A stretch of 64,000 nucleotides of DNA from Cellulomonas telluris (GTDB lineage Bacteria; Actinomycetota; Actinomycetes; Actinomycetales; Cellulomonadaceae). Both the position numbers and the translations under genes were made by a program. Below are positions 10,530 through 19,532 of this stretch, in pieces. The DNA lies in assembly GCF_004886325.1 (NCBI RefSeq), contig NZ_QXFN01000002.1, forward strand, positions 496,001 to 560,000, in the 5' to 3' direction. Position 1 is the first letter of the stretch. Each line of letters begins with the position of its first letter. The notes under the pieces are model-generated. The model was not told the DNA's origin, searched no databases, and saw only the letters and a program-made list of their open reading frames with translations.

Positions 10530-11189
10530 TCAGGGACGCGCCGCCCCCTGGCCCTCGGGGGCCTTCGTGAGGGACGGCCGCCGCTCCAGCCCGGACAGCC
10601 CGTTCCAGGCGAGGTTGACCAGGTGCGCCGCGACCTCCGCCTTCTTGGGGCTGCGGGCGTCGAGCCACCACTGACCCGTCAGGGCGACCATGCCGACGAG
10701 CATCTGGGCGTAGATCGGTGCGGTGCGCCGGTCGAGCCCCTGCTTGGTGAACTGGTCGGCGAGCAGGTGCTCGACCTGCGTGGCCACGTCGCCGATGAGG
10801 CTCGAGAACGTGCCCGTCGCCTGCGCCACGGGGGAGTCGCGCACGAGGATGCGGAACCCGTCCTCCGACGTCTCGATGTACGACAGCAGCGCGAGGGTGG
10901 TCCGCTCCACGAGGACCTTCGGGTGCCCGCCGCCCTCCAGGGCGCCGGTGAGCGCGCTGGTCAGCGCCTGGATCTCCCGGTCGACGACGACCGCGTAGAC
11001 GCCCTCCTTGCCCCCGAAGTGCTCGTACACGACCGGCTTGGACACCGCCGCACGCGCCGCGATCTCCTCGACGCTCGTGTTGTCGAAGCCCTTCTCGGCG
11101 AACAGCCGGCGGGAGACGTCGAGCAGCTGGGCCCGGCGCTGCACCCCCGTCATCCGCGAGCGGGGGGCGCGCTTGCTCTCCGAGGCCAT
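10530..11189 (-). CDS. TetR/AcrR-family transcriptional regulator
   Basis: A 219-residue regulator with an N-terminal TetR helix-turn-helix (RRAQLLDVSRRLFAEKGF, then TSVEEIAARAAVSKPVVYEHF) and a C-terminal ligand domain carrying QWWLDARSPKK. The ATG at 11189 is preferred because the longer open frame would run into the divergent tRNA-Gln gene. A TetR gene beside glmU is common in actinobacteria. Its target is not evident; no neighbouring gene on the same strand forms an operon with it. Confidence 0.9.
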   Translation of the reverse strand: MASESKRAPRSRMTGVQRRAQLLDVSRRLFAEKGFDNTSVEEIAARAAVSKPVVYEHFGGKEGVYAVVVDREIQALTSALTGALEGGGHPKVLVERTTLALLSYIETSEDGFRILVRDSPVAQATGTFSSLIGDVATQVEHLLADQFTKQGLDRRTAPIYAQMLVGMVALTGQWWLDARSPKKAEVAAHLVNLAWNGLSGLERRPSLTKAPEGQGAARP

Positions 11190-11231
11190 GGCGCCATTGT
11201 GCCGTGCGGCCCTGGCAGACTGGGCGGCTGG

Positions 11232-11303
11232 TCCGCCCTGGTGTAACGGCAGCACGCAGGCCTTTGGAGCCTTGCGGTCCAGGTTCGAATCCTGGGGGCG
11301 GAG
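11232..11303 (+). tRNA. tRNA-Gln (anticodon TTG)
   Basis: The 72-nt sequence folds as a cloverleaf: acceptor stem TCCGCCC pairs with GGGCGGA, the D-arm GTGT pairs with GCAC, the anticodon loop is CTTTGGA with anticodon TTG (11264-11266), and the T-loop is GGTTCGAATCC. The discriminator is G and no CCA is encoded. CAGACT (11216-11221) is a plausible -10 element. Confidence 0.95.
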
Positions 11304-11365
11304 CCCGCGCCAGCGCGCTCCGCGGGCCGCCGGGCCGCCGGACCGACGGGGGTGCGGGAGGGACG

Positions 11366-12184
11366 ATGACGTTCTGGATCTGCGCGACGTGCGGCGTGGA
11401 GCACGCGGACCGGCCCGACGTGTGCGCGATCTGCGCGGACGAGCGGCAGTGGGTGCCGGCCGACGGCCAGCGCTGGACGACGCTCGACGAGCTCGCCGCG
11501 CCGGGGACGCGGGTCGACGTGCACGAGCTGGAGCCCGGCCTGCTCGGCCTGACCACGGCGCCCGCCGTGGGCATCGGCCAGGAGGCGAAGGCGCTGCGCA
11601 CCCCGGACGGGGTCGTGCTGTGGGACCCGCCCGCGTTCCTCGACGACGCGGCGGTCGCGGCGGTGCGGGCGCTCGGGCCCGCCGTGGCGGTGGTCGCGAG
11701 CCACCCGCACATGTACGGCGTGCAGGTGGAGTGGAGCCGCGCGCTCGGGGACGCTCCCGTGCTCGTCGCCGAGAAGGACGCGCACTGGGTCGCGCGCCCC
11801 GACCCGGCCGTGACGACGTGGGCGGGCGAGCGCGCGCTGCTGCCCGGGGTGGTGGTGAGCCAGCCGGGCGGGCACTTCCCCGGCAGCGCGGTGCTGCACT
11901 GGGCGGCGGGCGCCGGCGGGCGCGGCGTGCTGCTCAGCGGCGACACGGTCTTCGCCAACCCCGACCGGACGAGCGTGAGCTTCATGCGCAGCTACCCCAA
12001 CCGGATCCCGCTGTCGGGCGCGGTCGCGCAGCGCGTCGCCGAGCACGTCGCCCGGCGCCCCTTCGACCGGCTCTACGACAACTTCGCGGGCGGCGTCGTG
12101 CCCCGCGACGCGCTCGACGCCGTGCGCCGCTCGGCCGCGCGGCACGCCGCCTGGACCCGCGGCGACCACGACGACCTGACCTGA
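11366..12184 (+). CDS. MBL-fold hydrolase-like protein with N-terminal zinc ribbon
   Basis: A 272-residue protein. The N-terminus has a rubredoxin-like CxxC pair (C6, C9 and C20, C23), so it probably binds one metal. The rest resembles the metallo-beta-lactamase fold, with a late metal-ligand motif PGGHFPGS and the LSGDT strand. The usual HxHxDH motif appears only as SHPHMYG, lacking the Asp and last His, so the second metal site is probably altered or the protein is non-catalytic. The ATG follows a GGAGGG site. It stands alone after tRNA-Gln, and its substrate is unknown. Confidence 0.75.
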   Translation: MTFWICATCGVEHADRPDVCAICADERQWVPADGQRWTTLDELAAPGTRVDVHELEPGLLGLTTAPAVGIGQEAKALRTPDGVVLWDPPAFLDDAAVAAVRALGPAVAVVASHPHMYGVQVEWSRALGDAPVLVAEKDAHWVARPDPAVTTWAGERALLPGVVVSQPGGHFPGSAVLHWAAGAGGRGVLLSGDTVFANPDRTSVSFMRSYPNRIPLSGAVAQRVAEHVARRPFDRLYDNFAGGVVPRDALDAVRRSAARHAAWTRGDHDDLT

Positions 12185-12235
12185 CGGGGAGCCACCCCCC
12201 GGTGCGACCGCCCACGGGTCCGGCCGCGCCCGCCG

Positions 12236-12397
12236 TCAGGCGTCCCCGGGGCAGCCGCACACCTCGTCGCCGCGGCAGGCCGGTGCGTGGCGGCGCGGCC
12301 CGGGCGGCCCGGCCGCGGCCCGCGCCGCCGCCACGGCGAGCGCGACCGCGAGGGCGGCGGCCGTGACCGCGGCGGCGAGGGCGAGGAGCGTGAGCAT
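12236..12397 (-). CDS. Small single-pass membrane protein, hypothetical
   Basis: A 53-residue open frame starting MLTLLALAAAV: one long Ala/Leu/Val-rich membrane segment followed by a short Pro-Arg stretch and a Cys-containing tail (CRGDEVCGCPGDA). I do not recognise a family. Ala/Val-rich frames arise easily by chance in this composition, so it is a low-confidence call; the cysteine-rich end argues weakly for a real gene. It lies between the MBL gene and glmU, where no other gene fits. Confidence 0.35.
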   Translation of the reverse strand: MLTLLALAAAVTAAALAVALAVAAARAAAGPPGPRRHAPACRGDEVCGCPGDA

Positions 12398-12590
12398 GAC
12401 CACAGGCTCGGGCTGCCGACCGTCACCGCGGGAGTGGCAGAGGTGCCAACGCGCGTACGGATCCTGCCGTCGTCCCCGGTGTCGTCGCAGCGTGCGGGCA
12501 CGCGCGGGTGCGCCCGCCCGGCCGTGCGGGTGCCGGCAGGAGGGCCGGCCGGCACGCGACCGTCCCGCCGGAGCGTCCCGTGCGCGGCGG

Positions 12591-12596
12591 TAGAGT
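12591..12596 (+). promoter_or_regulatory. Candidate -10 of glmU-prs
   Basis: TAGAGT lies 58 nt before the chosen glmU start. It would place the transcript start near 12603, after the possible upstream GTG at 12601, which argues for the downstream start. Confidence 0.45.
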
Positions 12597-12654
12597 CCCA
12601 GTGACGCACGACGACCCGGCCCGTTCCCGGGCACGACGCGAGGAGCACCCACTG

Positions 12655-14319
12655 GTGGACGTCCCCCGCCCCGCAGCCGTCATCGTCCTCGCAGCGGGTG
12701 AGGGCACACGGATGCGCTCGGCAACACCGAAGGTCCTGCACACGCTCGCCGGCCGGTCGATGGTGGGCCACGCGCTCGCCACCGCCCGGGCCCTGCAGCC
12801 CGAGCGGGTCGCCGTGGTGGTCCGGCACGAGCGCGAGCGGGTCGCCGCGCACGTGCTCGAGCTCGACCCCGACGCGCTGCTCGTCGACCAGGACGACGTG
12901 CCGGGCACCGGCCGCGCCGTGCAGGTCGCGATGACAGCGCTCGACGCCGCCGCGCAGGCGGCCGTGGCGCAGGTCGCGGGGGAGTCGGTCGACGCCGACG
13001 GCGGCTCGGCCGCGCACTCGGTGCTCGACGGCGCGGTCGTCGTCGTCGCCGGCGACGTGCCCCTGCTCGACGCGGGCACGCTGACCGAGCTGCTCGCCGC
13101 GCACACCGCGGACGGCAACGCGGTCACGGTGCTCACCACGGAGGTCGCCGAGCCCACCGGCTACGGGCGCATCCTGCGCCAGCCCGGCACGGGCGACGTG
13201 CTCGGGATCGTCGAGGAGAAGGACGCCGACGACGAGCAGCGCGCGATCACCGAGATCAACACCTCGGTGTACGTGTTCGACGCGGCGGTCCTGCGCGCCG
13301 CGCTCGCCCGCCTGGGCCGCGACAACGCCCAGGGGGAGGTGTACCTGACCGACGTGCTCGCGATCGCGCGCGGCGACGGCGGGCACGTCCGCGCGCTGCG
13401 CACCGACGACGCCATGAGCGTCGAGGGCGTGAACGACCGCGTGCAGCTCGCGGTGCTGCGCGCCGAGCTCAACCGCCGCCTGCTGGACGACTGGATGCGC
13501 GCGGGCGTCACCGTGGTGGACCCCGCGACGACGTGGGTCGACGTCGACGTCGAGCTCGAGCGGGACGTCACCCTGCTGCCGAACACGCAGCTGCACGGCG
13601 CGACCCGCGTCGGCGAGGGCGCGACGGTCGGCCCCGACACCACGCTCACCGACGTCGAGGTCGGCGCGGGCGCGACGGTCGTGCGCACGCACGGCTCGCT
13701 CTCCGTCATCGGCGAGGGCGCGACGGTCGGCCCGTTCGCCTACCTGCGCCCCGGCACCGACCTCGGCGCCCAGGGCAAGATCGGGACGTTCGTCGAGACG
13801 AAGAACGCCCAGATCGGCACCGGCTCGAAGATCCCGCACCTGTCCTACGTGGGCGACGCGACGATCGGGGAGCACTCCAACATCGGCGCCGCGTCCGTCA
13901 CCGTGAACTACGACGGCGTGAACAAGCACCGCACGGTCATCGGCTCCCACGCGCGCACCGGGTCCGACAACATGTTCGTCGCCCCGGTCGTCGTCGGTGA
14001 CGGCGCCTACACCGGTGCGGGGACCGTCGTGCGTCGGGACGTGCCGCCGGGTGCGCTGGCGGTCAGCGCGGGGTCGCAGCGCAACATCGAGGGGTGGGTC
14101 GTGCGCTCGCGCGCGGGCACCCCGGCCGCCGAGGCGGCCGCGCGCGCCCGCGGCACGCAGGACATCGGCGGGCTCTCGCCGCAGGCCCGCGCCGAGCGCG
14201 AGCGCGCCGCCGCGGCGGGCGTGCGGCTGACCCCGCCGCCGGACCTGCCGGGGCAGCCCGCCCGGCTGGCGGACCCCGACGACGAGGGCACCACGACGAC
14301 CGAGGGAACCACGCGATGA
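12655..14319 (+). CDS. glmU: Bifunctional UDP-N-acetylglucosamine diphosphorylase/glucosamine-1-phosphate N-acetyltransferase
   Basis: A 554-residue bifunctional enzyme that makes UDP-GlcNAc for peptidoglycan and surface sugars. The N-terminal uridyltransferase has [18 protein letters not shown] and the metal-site GDVPLLD. The C-terminal left-handed beta-helix shows [13 protein letters not shown] and the catalytic [10 protein letters not shown] region. A 70-90 residue Ala/Arg-rich tail is longer than in E. coli but usual in actinobacteria. GTG at 12655 is chosen because a GAGGAG site lies just upstream. The stop overlaps the prs ATG by 4 nt. It could feed the polysaccharide locus with UDP-GlcNAc. 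Confidence 0.93.
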   Translation: MDVPRPAAVIVLAAGEGTRMRSATPKVLHTLAGRSMVGHALATARALQPERVAVVVRHERERVAAHVLELDPDALLVDQDDVPGTGRAVQVAMTALDAAAQAAVAQVAGESVDADGGSAAHSVLDGAVVVVAGDVPLLDAGTLTELLAAHTADGNAVTVLTTEVAEPTGYGRILRQPGTGDVLGIVEEKDADDEQRAITEINTSVYVFDAAVLRAALARLGRDNAQGEVYLTDVLAIARGDGGHVRALRTDDAMSVEGVNDRVQLAVLRAELNRRLLDDWMRAGVTVVDPATTWVDVDVELERDVTLLPNTQLHGATRVGEGATVGPDTTLTDVEVGAGATVVRTHGSLSVIGEGATVGPFAYLRPGTDLGAQGKIGTFVETKNAQIGTGSKIPHLSYVGDATIGEHSNIGAASVTVNYDGVNKHRTVIGSHARTGSDNMFVAPVVVGDGAYTGAGTVVRRDVPPGALAVSAGSQRNIEGWVVRSRAGTPAAEAAARARGTQDIGGLSPQARAERERAAAAGVRLTPPPDLPGQPARLADPDDEGTTTTEGTTR

Positions 14320-15299
14320 CCGGCATCACCTCCAGCGACGGCGAGAAGCGCCTGGTCCTCGCCTCGGGGCGCGCGCACCCCGAGCTCGCGCAGGACGTCG
14401 CCGAGCACCTCGGCGTCGAGCTCCTGCCGACCACGGCGTACGACTTCGCCAACGGCGAGATCTACGTGCGGTTCGGGGAGTCCGTGCGCGGCGCGGACGC
14501 GTTCGTCCTGCAGTCGCACTGCTCGCCGATCAACCAGTGGGTCATGGAGCAGCTGCTCATGGTCGACGCCCTCAAGCGGGCCTCGGCCAAGACGATCACG
14601 GTCATCGCGCCGTTCTACGGCTACTCCCGCCAGGACAAGAAGCACCGCGGACGCGAGCCGATCTCGGCCCGCCTCATGGCCGACCTGTTCCTCACCGCGG
14701 GTGCCGACCGGATCATGAGCGTCGACCTGCACGCCGCGCAGACGCAGGGCTTCTTCGACGGCCCCGTCGACCACCTGTGGGCGCAGCCGATCCTGGTGGA
14801 GTACGTCCGCACGCGCGTCGACACCTCCAACGTCACCGTGGTCTCGCCCGACGCCGGCCGCATCCGGGTCGCGGAGCAGTGGGCCGCGAAGCTCGGCGGC
14901 GGCCCGCTCGCGTTCGTGCACAAGACCCGCGACGTGCGCAGCCCGAACAAGGCTGTGTCCAACCGCGTCGTCGGCGACGTCGAGGGTCGTTCGTGCGTCA
15001 TCGTCGACGACCTCATCGACACCGCCGGCACGATCGCCGGTGCGGTGCGCGTGGTGCTCGAGGCCGGTGCGAAGGACGTCATCGTCGCGGCCACGCACGG
15101 CGTGCTGTCCGACCCGGCCGTCACGCGCCTGCAGGAGTGCGGTGCGCGCGAGGTCGTCATCACGGACACGCTGCCCATCGCGGAGGAGAGCCGCTTCCCG
15201 CAGCTGACGGTCCTGTCGATCGCACCGCTGCTCGCGCGGGCGATCCGCGAGGTCTTCGACGACGGCTCGGTGACCTCGCTGTTCGACGGCAACGCCTGA
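14316..15299 (+). CDS. prs: Ribose-phosphate pyrophosphokinase
   Basis: A 327-residue class I PRPP synthase that transfers pyrophosphate from ATP to ribose 5-phosphate. Diagnostic motifs are the flexible loop [27 protein letters not shown] and the PRPP-binding loop [16 protein letters not shown]. The ATG overlaps glmU by 4 nt, the standard actinobacterial glmU-prs pair. A 17-bp-stem hairpin follows 14 nt after the stop and probably ends transcription. Confidence 0.97.
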   Translation: MTGITSSDGEKRLVLASGRAHPELAQDVAEHLGVELLPTTAYDFANGEIYVRFGESVRGADAFVLQSHCSPINQWVMEQLLMVDALKRASAKTITVIAPFYGYSRQDKKHRGREPISARLMADLFLTAGADRIMSVDLHAAQTQGFFDGPVDHLWAQPILVEYVRTRVDTSNVTVVSPDAGRIRVAEQWAAKLGGGPLAFVHKTRDVRSPNKAVSNRVVGDVEGRSCVIVDDLIDTAGTIAGAVRVVLEAGAKDVIVAATHGVLSDPAVTRLQECGAREVVITDTLPIAEESRFPQLTVLSIAPLLARAIREVFDDGSVTSLFDGNA

Positions 15300-15312
15300 C
15301 GCCCGCTCGTCC

Positions 15313-15362
15313 GGACGCCCCGGCACCGGCGGTCCCCGCGACCGTCCGGTGCCGGGGCGTCC
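15313..15362 (+). terminator. Strong hairpin terminator after prs
   Basis: A perfect 17-bp inverted repeat (GGACGCCCCGGCACCGG at 15313-15329 and its complement at 15346-15362) encloses a 16-nt loop that itself forms a 5-bp stem. There is no T-tract, as usual in high-GC genomes. Confidence 0.75.
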
Positions 15363-15431
15363 TGCGTCCGGCCGGTCCGGGCGTCCGGGTGGTCCCGGGC
15401 GCCCCTGTCCCGCGCACCCGGTGCGGCCGGG

Positions 15432-15682
15432 TAGACTCCTCAGGTTGCCTCGGCGAGGGACGACGGACGGTCGACCGGAAGCACCACCTCCGGCACGGCC
15501 CCCGGCTCCGTGATCGACTGGGTGGACCCGCCTCCGCGTGCCCGTCCTGCGTCCCGCGTCGAGGCCACCGGGCCCCGTGCCCGATCCCGGTCGGCCCCGC
15601 CGGCCCCAGTCCGTCCGCCCGCACACATCGCGCGCCCGCCCTCCCCGGTGTGGTGCGCCCCGCCACGCAACGAGGAGTCGCA
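15432..15682 (+). promoter_or_regulatory. rplY promoter (-10 TAGACT) and ~240-nt leader
   Basis: TAGACT (15432-15437) is a good -10 element. The 383-nt space between prs and rplY holds the prs terminator, this promoter and a long GC-rich 5' leader with no credible ORF. A leader of this size on a ribosomal-protein gene suggests possible leader regulation, but I could not define a conserved fold. Confidence 0.45.
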
Positions 15683-16300
15683 GTGTCCGACGTCAAGCTC
15701 GCCGCCACCGCCCGCACGGAGTTCGGCAAGGGCGCCGCCCGCCGCCTGCGCCGCGCGCACCAGATCCCCGCCGTCCTGTACGGGCACGGCACGCAGCCGG
15801 TGCACGTCGCCCTGCCGGGCCACGAGACCATGCTCGCGCTCAAGCACACGAACGCCCTGTTCGAGATCGACCTCGACGGCGAGACGACGCTCGCGATCGT
15901 CAAGGACGTCCAGCGCGACGTCGTCCGCCAGGTCATCGAGCACGTCGACCTGCTGGTCGTCCGCCGCGGCGAGATGGTCTCGGTCGACGTCCCGGTCGTG
16001 GTGACCGGTGAGTCCGCCCCGGGCACCATCCACGTCGTGGAGACCCAGACGCTGTCGCTCGAGGCCGACGCCACGAAGCTGCCGTCGTCCGTCGAGGTCA
16101 CGATCGACGGTCTCGCCGCCGGCTCGTCCGTCACGGCCGGGCAGGTCGTCCTGCCCGAGGGCTCCACGCTGATGAGCGACGCCGAGCAGGTCGTCGTCGC
16201 GATCTCCTCGCCGCAGGCCACGGCCGACGACCTGGCCGCCGACGCCGCCGCCGCGGACCTCGCCGCGGTGCAGTCCGCCGCGTCGGCCTCCGAGGGCTGA
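15683..16300 (+). CDS. rplY: 50S ribosomal protein L25/general stress protein Ctc
   Basis: A 205-residue Ctc-type L25, with an N-terminal 5S-rRNA-binding L25 domain ([29 protein letters not shown]) and a C-terminal TL5-like beta domain (from about residue 95), ending in an acidic Ala-rich tail. The GTG start has CGAGGAG upstream. It sits directly before pth, the conserved order. The gene is followed by a strong hairpin. Confidence 0.95.
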   Translation: MSDVKLAATARTEFGKGAARRLRRAHQIPAVLYGHGTQPVHVALPGHETMLALKHTNALFEIDLDGETTLAIVKDVQRDVVRQVIEHVDLLVVRRGEMVSVDVPVVVTGESAPGTIHVVETQTLSLEADATKLPSSVEVTIDGLAAGSSVTAGQVVLPEGSTLMSDAEQVVVAISSPQATADDLAADAAAADLAAVQSAASASEG

Positions 16301-16319
16301 GACCCCCGCACCGTCCGCC

Positions 16320-16354
16320 CGACGCCCGGTACCGTCCGACGGTGCCGGGCGTCG
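16320..16354 (+). terminator. Hairpin terminator after rplY
   Basis: A 17-bp inverted repeat (arms 16320-16336 and 16338-16354, one G-T pair) lies 19 nt after the rplY stop. It begins CGACGCCCGG and lacks a T-tract. Confidence 0.65.
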
Positions 16355-16394
16355 GCGCGTCCGCACCCCGCCGCACCCCACGGAGGACACCCCC

Positions 16395-17018
16395 ATGACC
16401 GACGGACCCTGGCTCGTCGTCGGCCTCGGCAACCCCGGTGACCGGTACGCCGGCAACCGTCACAACGTCGGCCAGATGGTGCTCGACGAGCTCGCGCGGC
16501 GCGTCGGTGCGTCGTTCGGGGCGGGGAGGTCGGGCGGCCTGCTGTCGCGGCGGCCGCAGGCCGCCGTCGCGGAGGCGCGCCTCGGCGTGCTGCCGGGCGG
16601 CGCCCCGGGTCCGCGCGTCGTGCTCGCCAAGCCGACGACGTACATGAACACGTCGGGCGGCCCGGTGTCGGCGCTCGTCAGGTACTACGACGTGCCGCTC
16701 GAGCGCGTCGTCCTGGTGCACGACGAGCTCGACATCCCGTTCGCCGACGTACGCCTCAAGCGCGGCGGCGGCGAGGGCGGGCACAACGGCCTGCGGGACA
16801 CCACGAAGGCGCTGGGCACGAAGGACTACCTCCGGGTGCGCGTCGGCGTCGGGCGCCCGCCGGGCCGCATGGACCCGGCCGACTTCGTGCTGCGCGACTT
16901 CGCGAAGACGGAGCTGAAGGACCTGCCGTGGCTCGTGGACCGCGCGGCGGACGCGGTCGAGGCCGTCGTGCTCGAGGGGCTGGAGCCCGCGCAGCAACGT
17001 TTTCACACCAAGGGCTGA
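16395..17018 (+). CDS. pth: Peptidyl-tRNA hydrolase
   Basis: A 207-residue Pth that releases tRNA from prematurely ended peptidyl-tRNA. The N-terminal [10 protein letters not shown], the catalytic-His segment [13 protein letters not shown], the [11 protein letters not shown] motif and [17 protein letters not shown] are all present, followed by [12 protein letters not shown]. The ATG follows a GGAGG site. The accessory polysaccharide block starts immediately downstream, whereas mfd, normally close to pth, is 34 kb away. Confidence 0.97.
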   Translation: MTDGPWLVVGLGNPGDRYAGNRHNVGQMVLDELARRVGASFGAGRSGGLLSRRPQAAVAEARLGVLPGGAPGPRVVLAKPTTYMNTSGGPVSALVRYYDVPLERVVLVHDELDIPFADVRLKRGGGEGGHNGLRDTTKALGTKDYLRVRVGVGRPPGRMDPADFVLRDFAKTELKDLPWLVDRAADAVEAVVLEGLEPAQQRFHTKG

Positions 17019-17038
17019 CAGCCGGGTGACCGTCAGCC
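17013..17038 (+). terminator. Small hairpin spanning the pth stop
   Basis: GGCTGAC (17013-17019) pairs with GTCAGCC (17032-17038) around a 12-nt loop. It could be a weak terminator. Confidence 0.35.
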
Positions 17039-17056
17039 GAAGCCTGCCCGCGGACC

Positions 17057-17073
17057 GGGTGAAAACGGACATC
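17057..17073 (+). promoter_or_regulatory. Shared motif GGGTGAAAACGGACATC upstream of the sugar transferase
   Basis: This 17-mer is one of the best copies of the motif recurring in intergenic regions of the polysaccharide block. It is 75 nt before the sugar transferase ATG and abuts CTAGGACTATC, which may contain the -10 region. Confidence 0.5.
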
Positions 17074-17147
17074 TAGGACTATCGACCCACCAGAACCGGC
17101 ACATAACCTCCGAACCGGACGATTCGTACGTTTCGGTGGTGGGGGCC

Positions 17148-18671
17148 ATGTCGATCCTGGAAGACCCGTCGGGGGATGCCGCAGTCTTCGTCGACCGGCG
17201 GAGGCCGTCCGGCGGCCCCCGGATCTCCTGGGCGTCGGCCACCCCGTACGTCGAGCACCCGCGCGAGCCGCTCGCGGCGCTCGACGCGGACAACTGGGCC
17301 ACGGCGAGCGCCGGCTACGCGCGACGGGTCGCGCTGGGGGACCTGCTCGTCGCCGCCGTGGTGGTGCCGGTGCTCGTGGTGGTGTGCGCCCCCTACGTGC
17401 GCGGGGAGCCCTGGTGGGCCCTGGTGGCCGTCGCGGCGTTCCTCGCCCTGGTCGCGCTGTTCCGCGGGTACGACCGGCGCTCGCTGGGCTCCGGCGCCGT
17501 GGAGTACCAGGCCGTGCTCCGGGCCGGCGTCGGCTCGGCCGCGGCCGTGGCCATCGGCGGCGTGGCGCTGGGCGAGCTCCTGCCGCGCGGGCTCGTCGCG
17601 GCGACCGTCCTGACCCTGACCGCCGGGTCCCTCGTCGCACGGCACGTGCAGCGGCGCCGGCTGCACCGTCGCCGGACGTACGGGGCCGCGATGGCGCGCA
17701 CGGTCGTGGTCGGCGACGCCGCGTCGGTGCACCACGTCATCGCGGACCTGCGCGGTGCGCCCCACCACGGCTACCGCGTCGTGGGGGTGTGCCTGCCCTC
17801 GATCCAGGACGTGCCTCCGCAGGACGGCGCACCGACCCTGGGGGCGCTCGCCGACATTCCGCAGGTCGCCTTCGACCACCGGGTCGACGTCGTCATCGTC
17901 ACGGGCTCCGAGCTGTCGGGCGAGGCGCTGCGCCGCCTCTCGTGGGCGCTCGGTCGGATGGGCGTGGACCTCGTCGTGGCCCCCGGTCTGGTCGAGGTCC
18001 TCGGCCCGCGCATCCAGCTGCGGCCGACCGCGGGCCTGTCGCTGCTCTCGGTGGAGACGCAGGCGCCCCGCCGTCGCATGCTCGCGAAGTCCGCGCTGGA
18101 CCGGGCTCTCGGTGCGCTGCTCCTGCTCGGCGCCCTGCCGGTCGTCCTGGCCGCCGCGCTCGCCGTGCGGCTCAGCAGCCCCGGCCCCGCGTTCTTCCGC
18201 CAGGAGCGGATCGGGGTCGACGGCCGCGCCTTCACGCTGTGGAAGCTGCGCAGCATGTACGTCGACGCGGAGGCGCGGCGGGCCGCGCTGCTGGGCAGCA
18301 GCGACCGCGACGGGCTGATGTTCAAGATGCACCGCGACCCGCGCATCACCCCGGTGGGCCGGCTGCTGCGCCGCTACTCGGTGGACGAGCTCCCGCAGCT
18401 GTGGAACGTGGTGCGCGGTGACATGTCGCTCGTGGGGCCGCGGCCGCCGCTGCCCTCGGAGGTCGCCGAGTACGAGGACGCGGTCTTCCGCCGCCTGCGG
18501 GTGCGGCCCGGGCTGACCGGCCTGTGGCAGGTCAGCGGCCGCGCGGACCTGTCGTGGGAGGAGTCGGTGCGGCTCGACCTGCGCTACGTCGACAACTGGT
18601 CCGTCGCCATGGACCTGCTCATCCTGTGGAAGACGGGGCGGGCCGTGTTCGGCGGGTCCGGGGCGTACTAG
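17148..18671 (+). CDS. Exopolysaccharide-initiating sugar transferase (polyprenyl-phosphate phosphoglycosyltransferase)
   Basis: A 507-residue WbaP/CpsE-like enzyme. The N-terminal half has about four membrane helices and a Rossmann-like region (VVGDAASVHHVI). The C-terminal Bac_transf catalytic domain (from about residue 310) has a membrane helix, SSPGPAFFRQERIG, FTLWKLRSMYVDAE, YSVDELPQLWNV, MSLVGPRPPLP and VRPGLTGLWQVSGR. It should place the first sugar phosphate on undecaprenyl phosphate. The ATG at 17148 is preferred over GTG 17136 because GGTGGGGG precedes it. It is the first gene of the accessory block. Confidence 0.93.
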   Translation: MSILEDPSGDAAVFVDRRRPSGGPRISWASATPYVEHPREPLAALDADNWATASAGYARRVALGDLLVAAVVVPVLVVVCAPYVRGEPWWALVAVAAFLALVALFRGYDRRSLGSGAVEYQAVLRAGVGSAAAVAIGGVALGELLPRGLVAATVLTLTAGSLVARHVQRRRLHRRRTYGAAMARTVVVGDAASVHHVIADLRGAPHHGYRVVGVCLPSIQDVPPQDGAPTLGALADIPQVAFDHRVDVVIVTGSELSGEALRRLSWALGRMGVDLVVAPGLVEVLGPRIQLRPTAGLSLLSVETQAPRRRMLAKSALDRALGALLLLGALPVVLAAALAVRLSSPGPAFFRQERIGVDGRAFTLWKLRSMYVDAEARRAALLGSSDRDGLMFKMHRDPRITPVGRLLRRYSVDELPQLWNVVRGDMSLVGPRPPLPSEVAEYEDAVFRRLRVRPGLTGLWQVSGRADLSWEESVRLDLRYVDNWSVAMDLLILWKTGRAVFGGSGAY

Positions 18672-18693
18672 CGCCGGTCCCGGCCGCGCGGCC

Positions 18694-19305
18694 TCAGCCC
18701 TCGTCGCGGGGCCGCAGGGTGCCGTCCGTCTCCACGTACTCCGCCCCGGTGGCCGGGCACCGCCACACCCCCTCGGTGCCGGTGGCCTCGAGCGGCTCGC
18801 CCGCGTGCCCGACCCAGCGGATGCGACGGGCCGGCACGCCGGCGACGAGCGCGAAGTCCGGCACGTCCGCGATGACGACCGACCCGGCCGCGACGAGCGC
18901 CCAGCGGCCGACCGTCACGGGCGCGACGCAGACGGCGCGCGCGCCCACGGACGCCCCGGTGCGGACCGTGACGCCGACGGCGTGCCAGTCGTCGGCCGAC
19001 TTCAGGGCGCCCTCGGGGGTCACCGCCCGCGGGTAGTGGTCGTTGGTGAACACGACGGCCGGGCCCACGAAGACGCCGTCCTCGAGCACCGCGGGCTCGT
19101 AGACGAGCGCGTGGTTCTGGATCTTGCAGCGGTCGCCCACGACGGTGCCGGGGCCGATGTACGCGCCGCGCCCGACGATGCAGTCGCGCCCCACGACGGC
19201 GTCCTCGCGCACCTGCGCGAGGTGCCACACGCGGGTGCCCGCGCCGAGGGTCGCGCGCGCGTCGACGTCGGCCGTCGGGGCGACCGTGGCGGGTGTGGTG
19301 GGCAC
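18694..19305 (-). CDS. Left-handed beta-helix N-acetyltransferase, WlbB/WbpD-like
   Basis: A 203-residue acyltransferase of repeated hexapeptides (VVGRDCIVGRGAYIGPG, VVGDRCKIQNHALVYEPA), with the VFTNDHYPRA segment and the VAGVPARR end typical of WlbB/WbpD-type UDP-3-amino-sugar acetyltransferases. A C-terminal extension carries WRCPATGAEYVE, matching the small C-terminal motif of that subgroup. It is isolated on the reverse strand, 5 kb from the oxidoreductase and aminotransferase genes that would supply its substrate. Exact sugar specificity is uncertain. Confidence 0.8.
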   Translation of the reverse strand: MPTTPATVAPTADVDARATLGAGTRVWHLAQVREDAVVGRDCIVGRGAYIGPGTVVGDRCKIQNHALVYEPAVLEDGVFVGPAVVFTNDHYPRAVTPEGALKSADDWHAVGVTVRTGASVGARAVCVAPVTVGRWALVAAGSVVIADVPDFALVAGVPARRIRWVGHAGEPLEATGTEGVWRCPATGAEYVETDGTLRPRDEG

Positions 19306-19420
19306 GTCCGTCTCCTTCTGCCGGGGAACGATCGTGCCAGACGCGACCCGCCGGCGTCCCCGGTGTCACGAGGGGTGAAGCCGCCCGGTCAGCAGGGTGA
19401 TATCTGCATGCATCTGCATC

Positions 19421-19438
19421 GAACGTCCAAGTTGCCCC
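19421..19438 (+). promoter_or_regulatory. Shared motif GAACGTCCAAGTTGCCCC upstream of the DUF4082 giant
   Basis: This is a copy of the recurring GTCC...TTGCCCC motif, 95 nt before the gene at 19533. The same 227-nt region carries a direct repeat ATCTGCAT (19402-19409 and 19412-19419) and AT-rich stretches unusual for this genome, so it probably holds the promoter. Confidence 0.45.
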
Positions 19439-19532
19439 ATATCGTCCCGTATCAGCACGCCCCCCGCACAACCTTCCCTGACGACCGCGCACGGAGCGCG
19501 GGACCAGGAGCTCGACGGCTGGAGCAGCCCCC

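Noticed and set aside
12601-12654. Earlier in-frame GTG start for glmU
   Set aside because: It lies at or before the predicted transcription start from TAGAGT and lacks a ribosome-binding site, whereas GTG 12655 has GAGGAG upstream.
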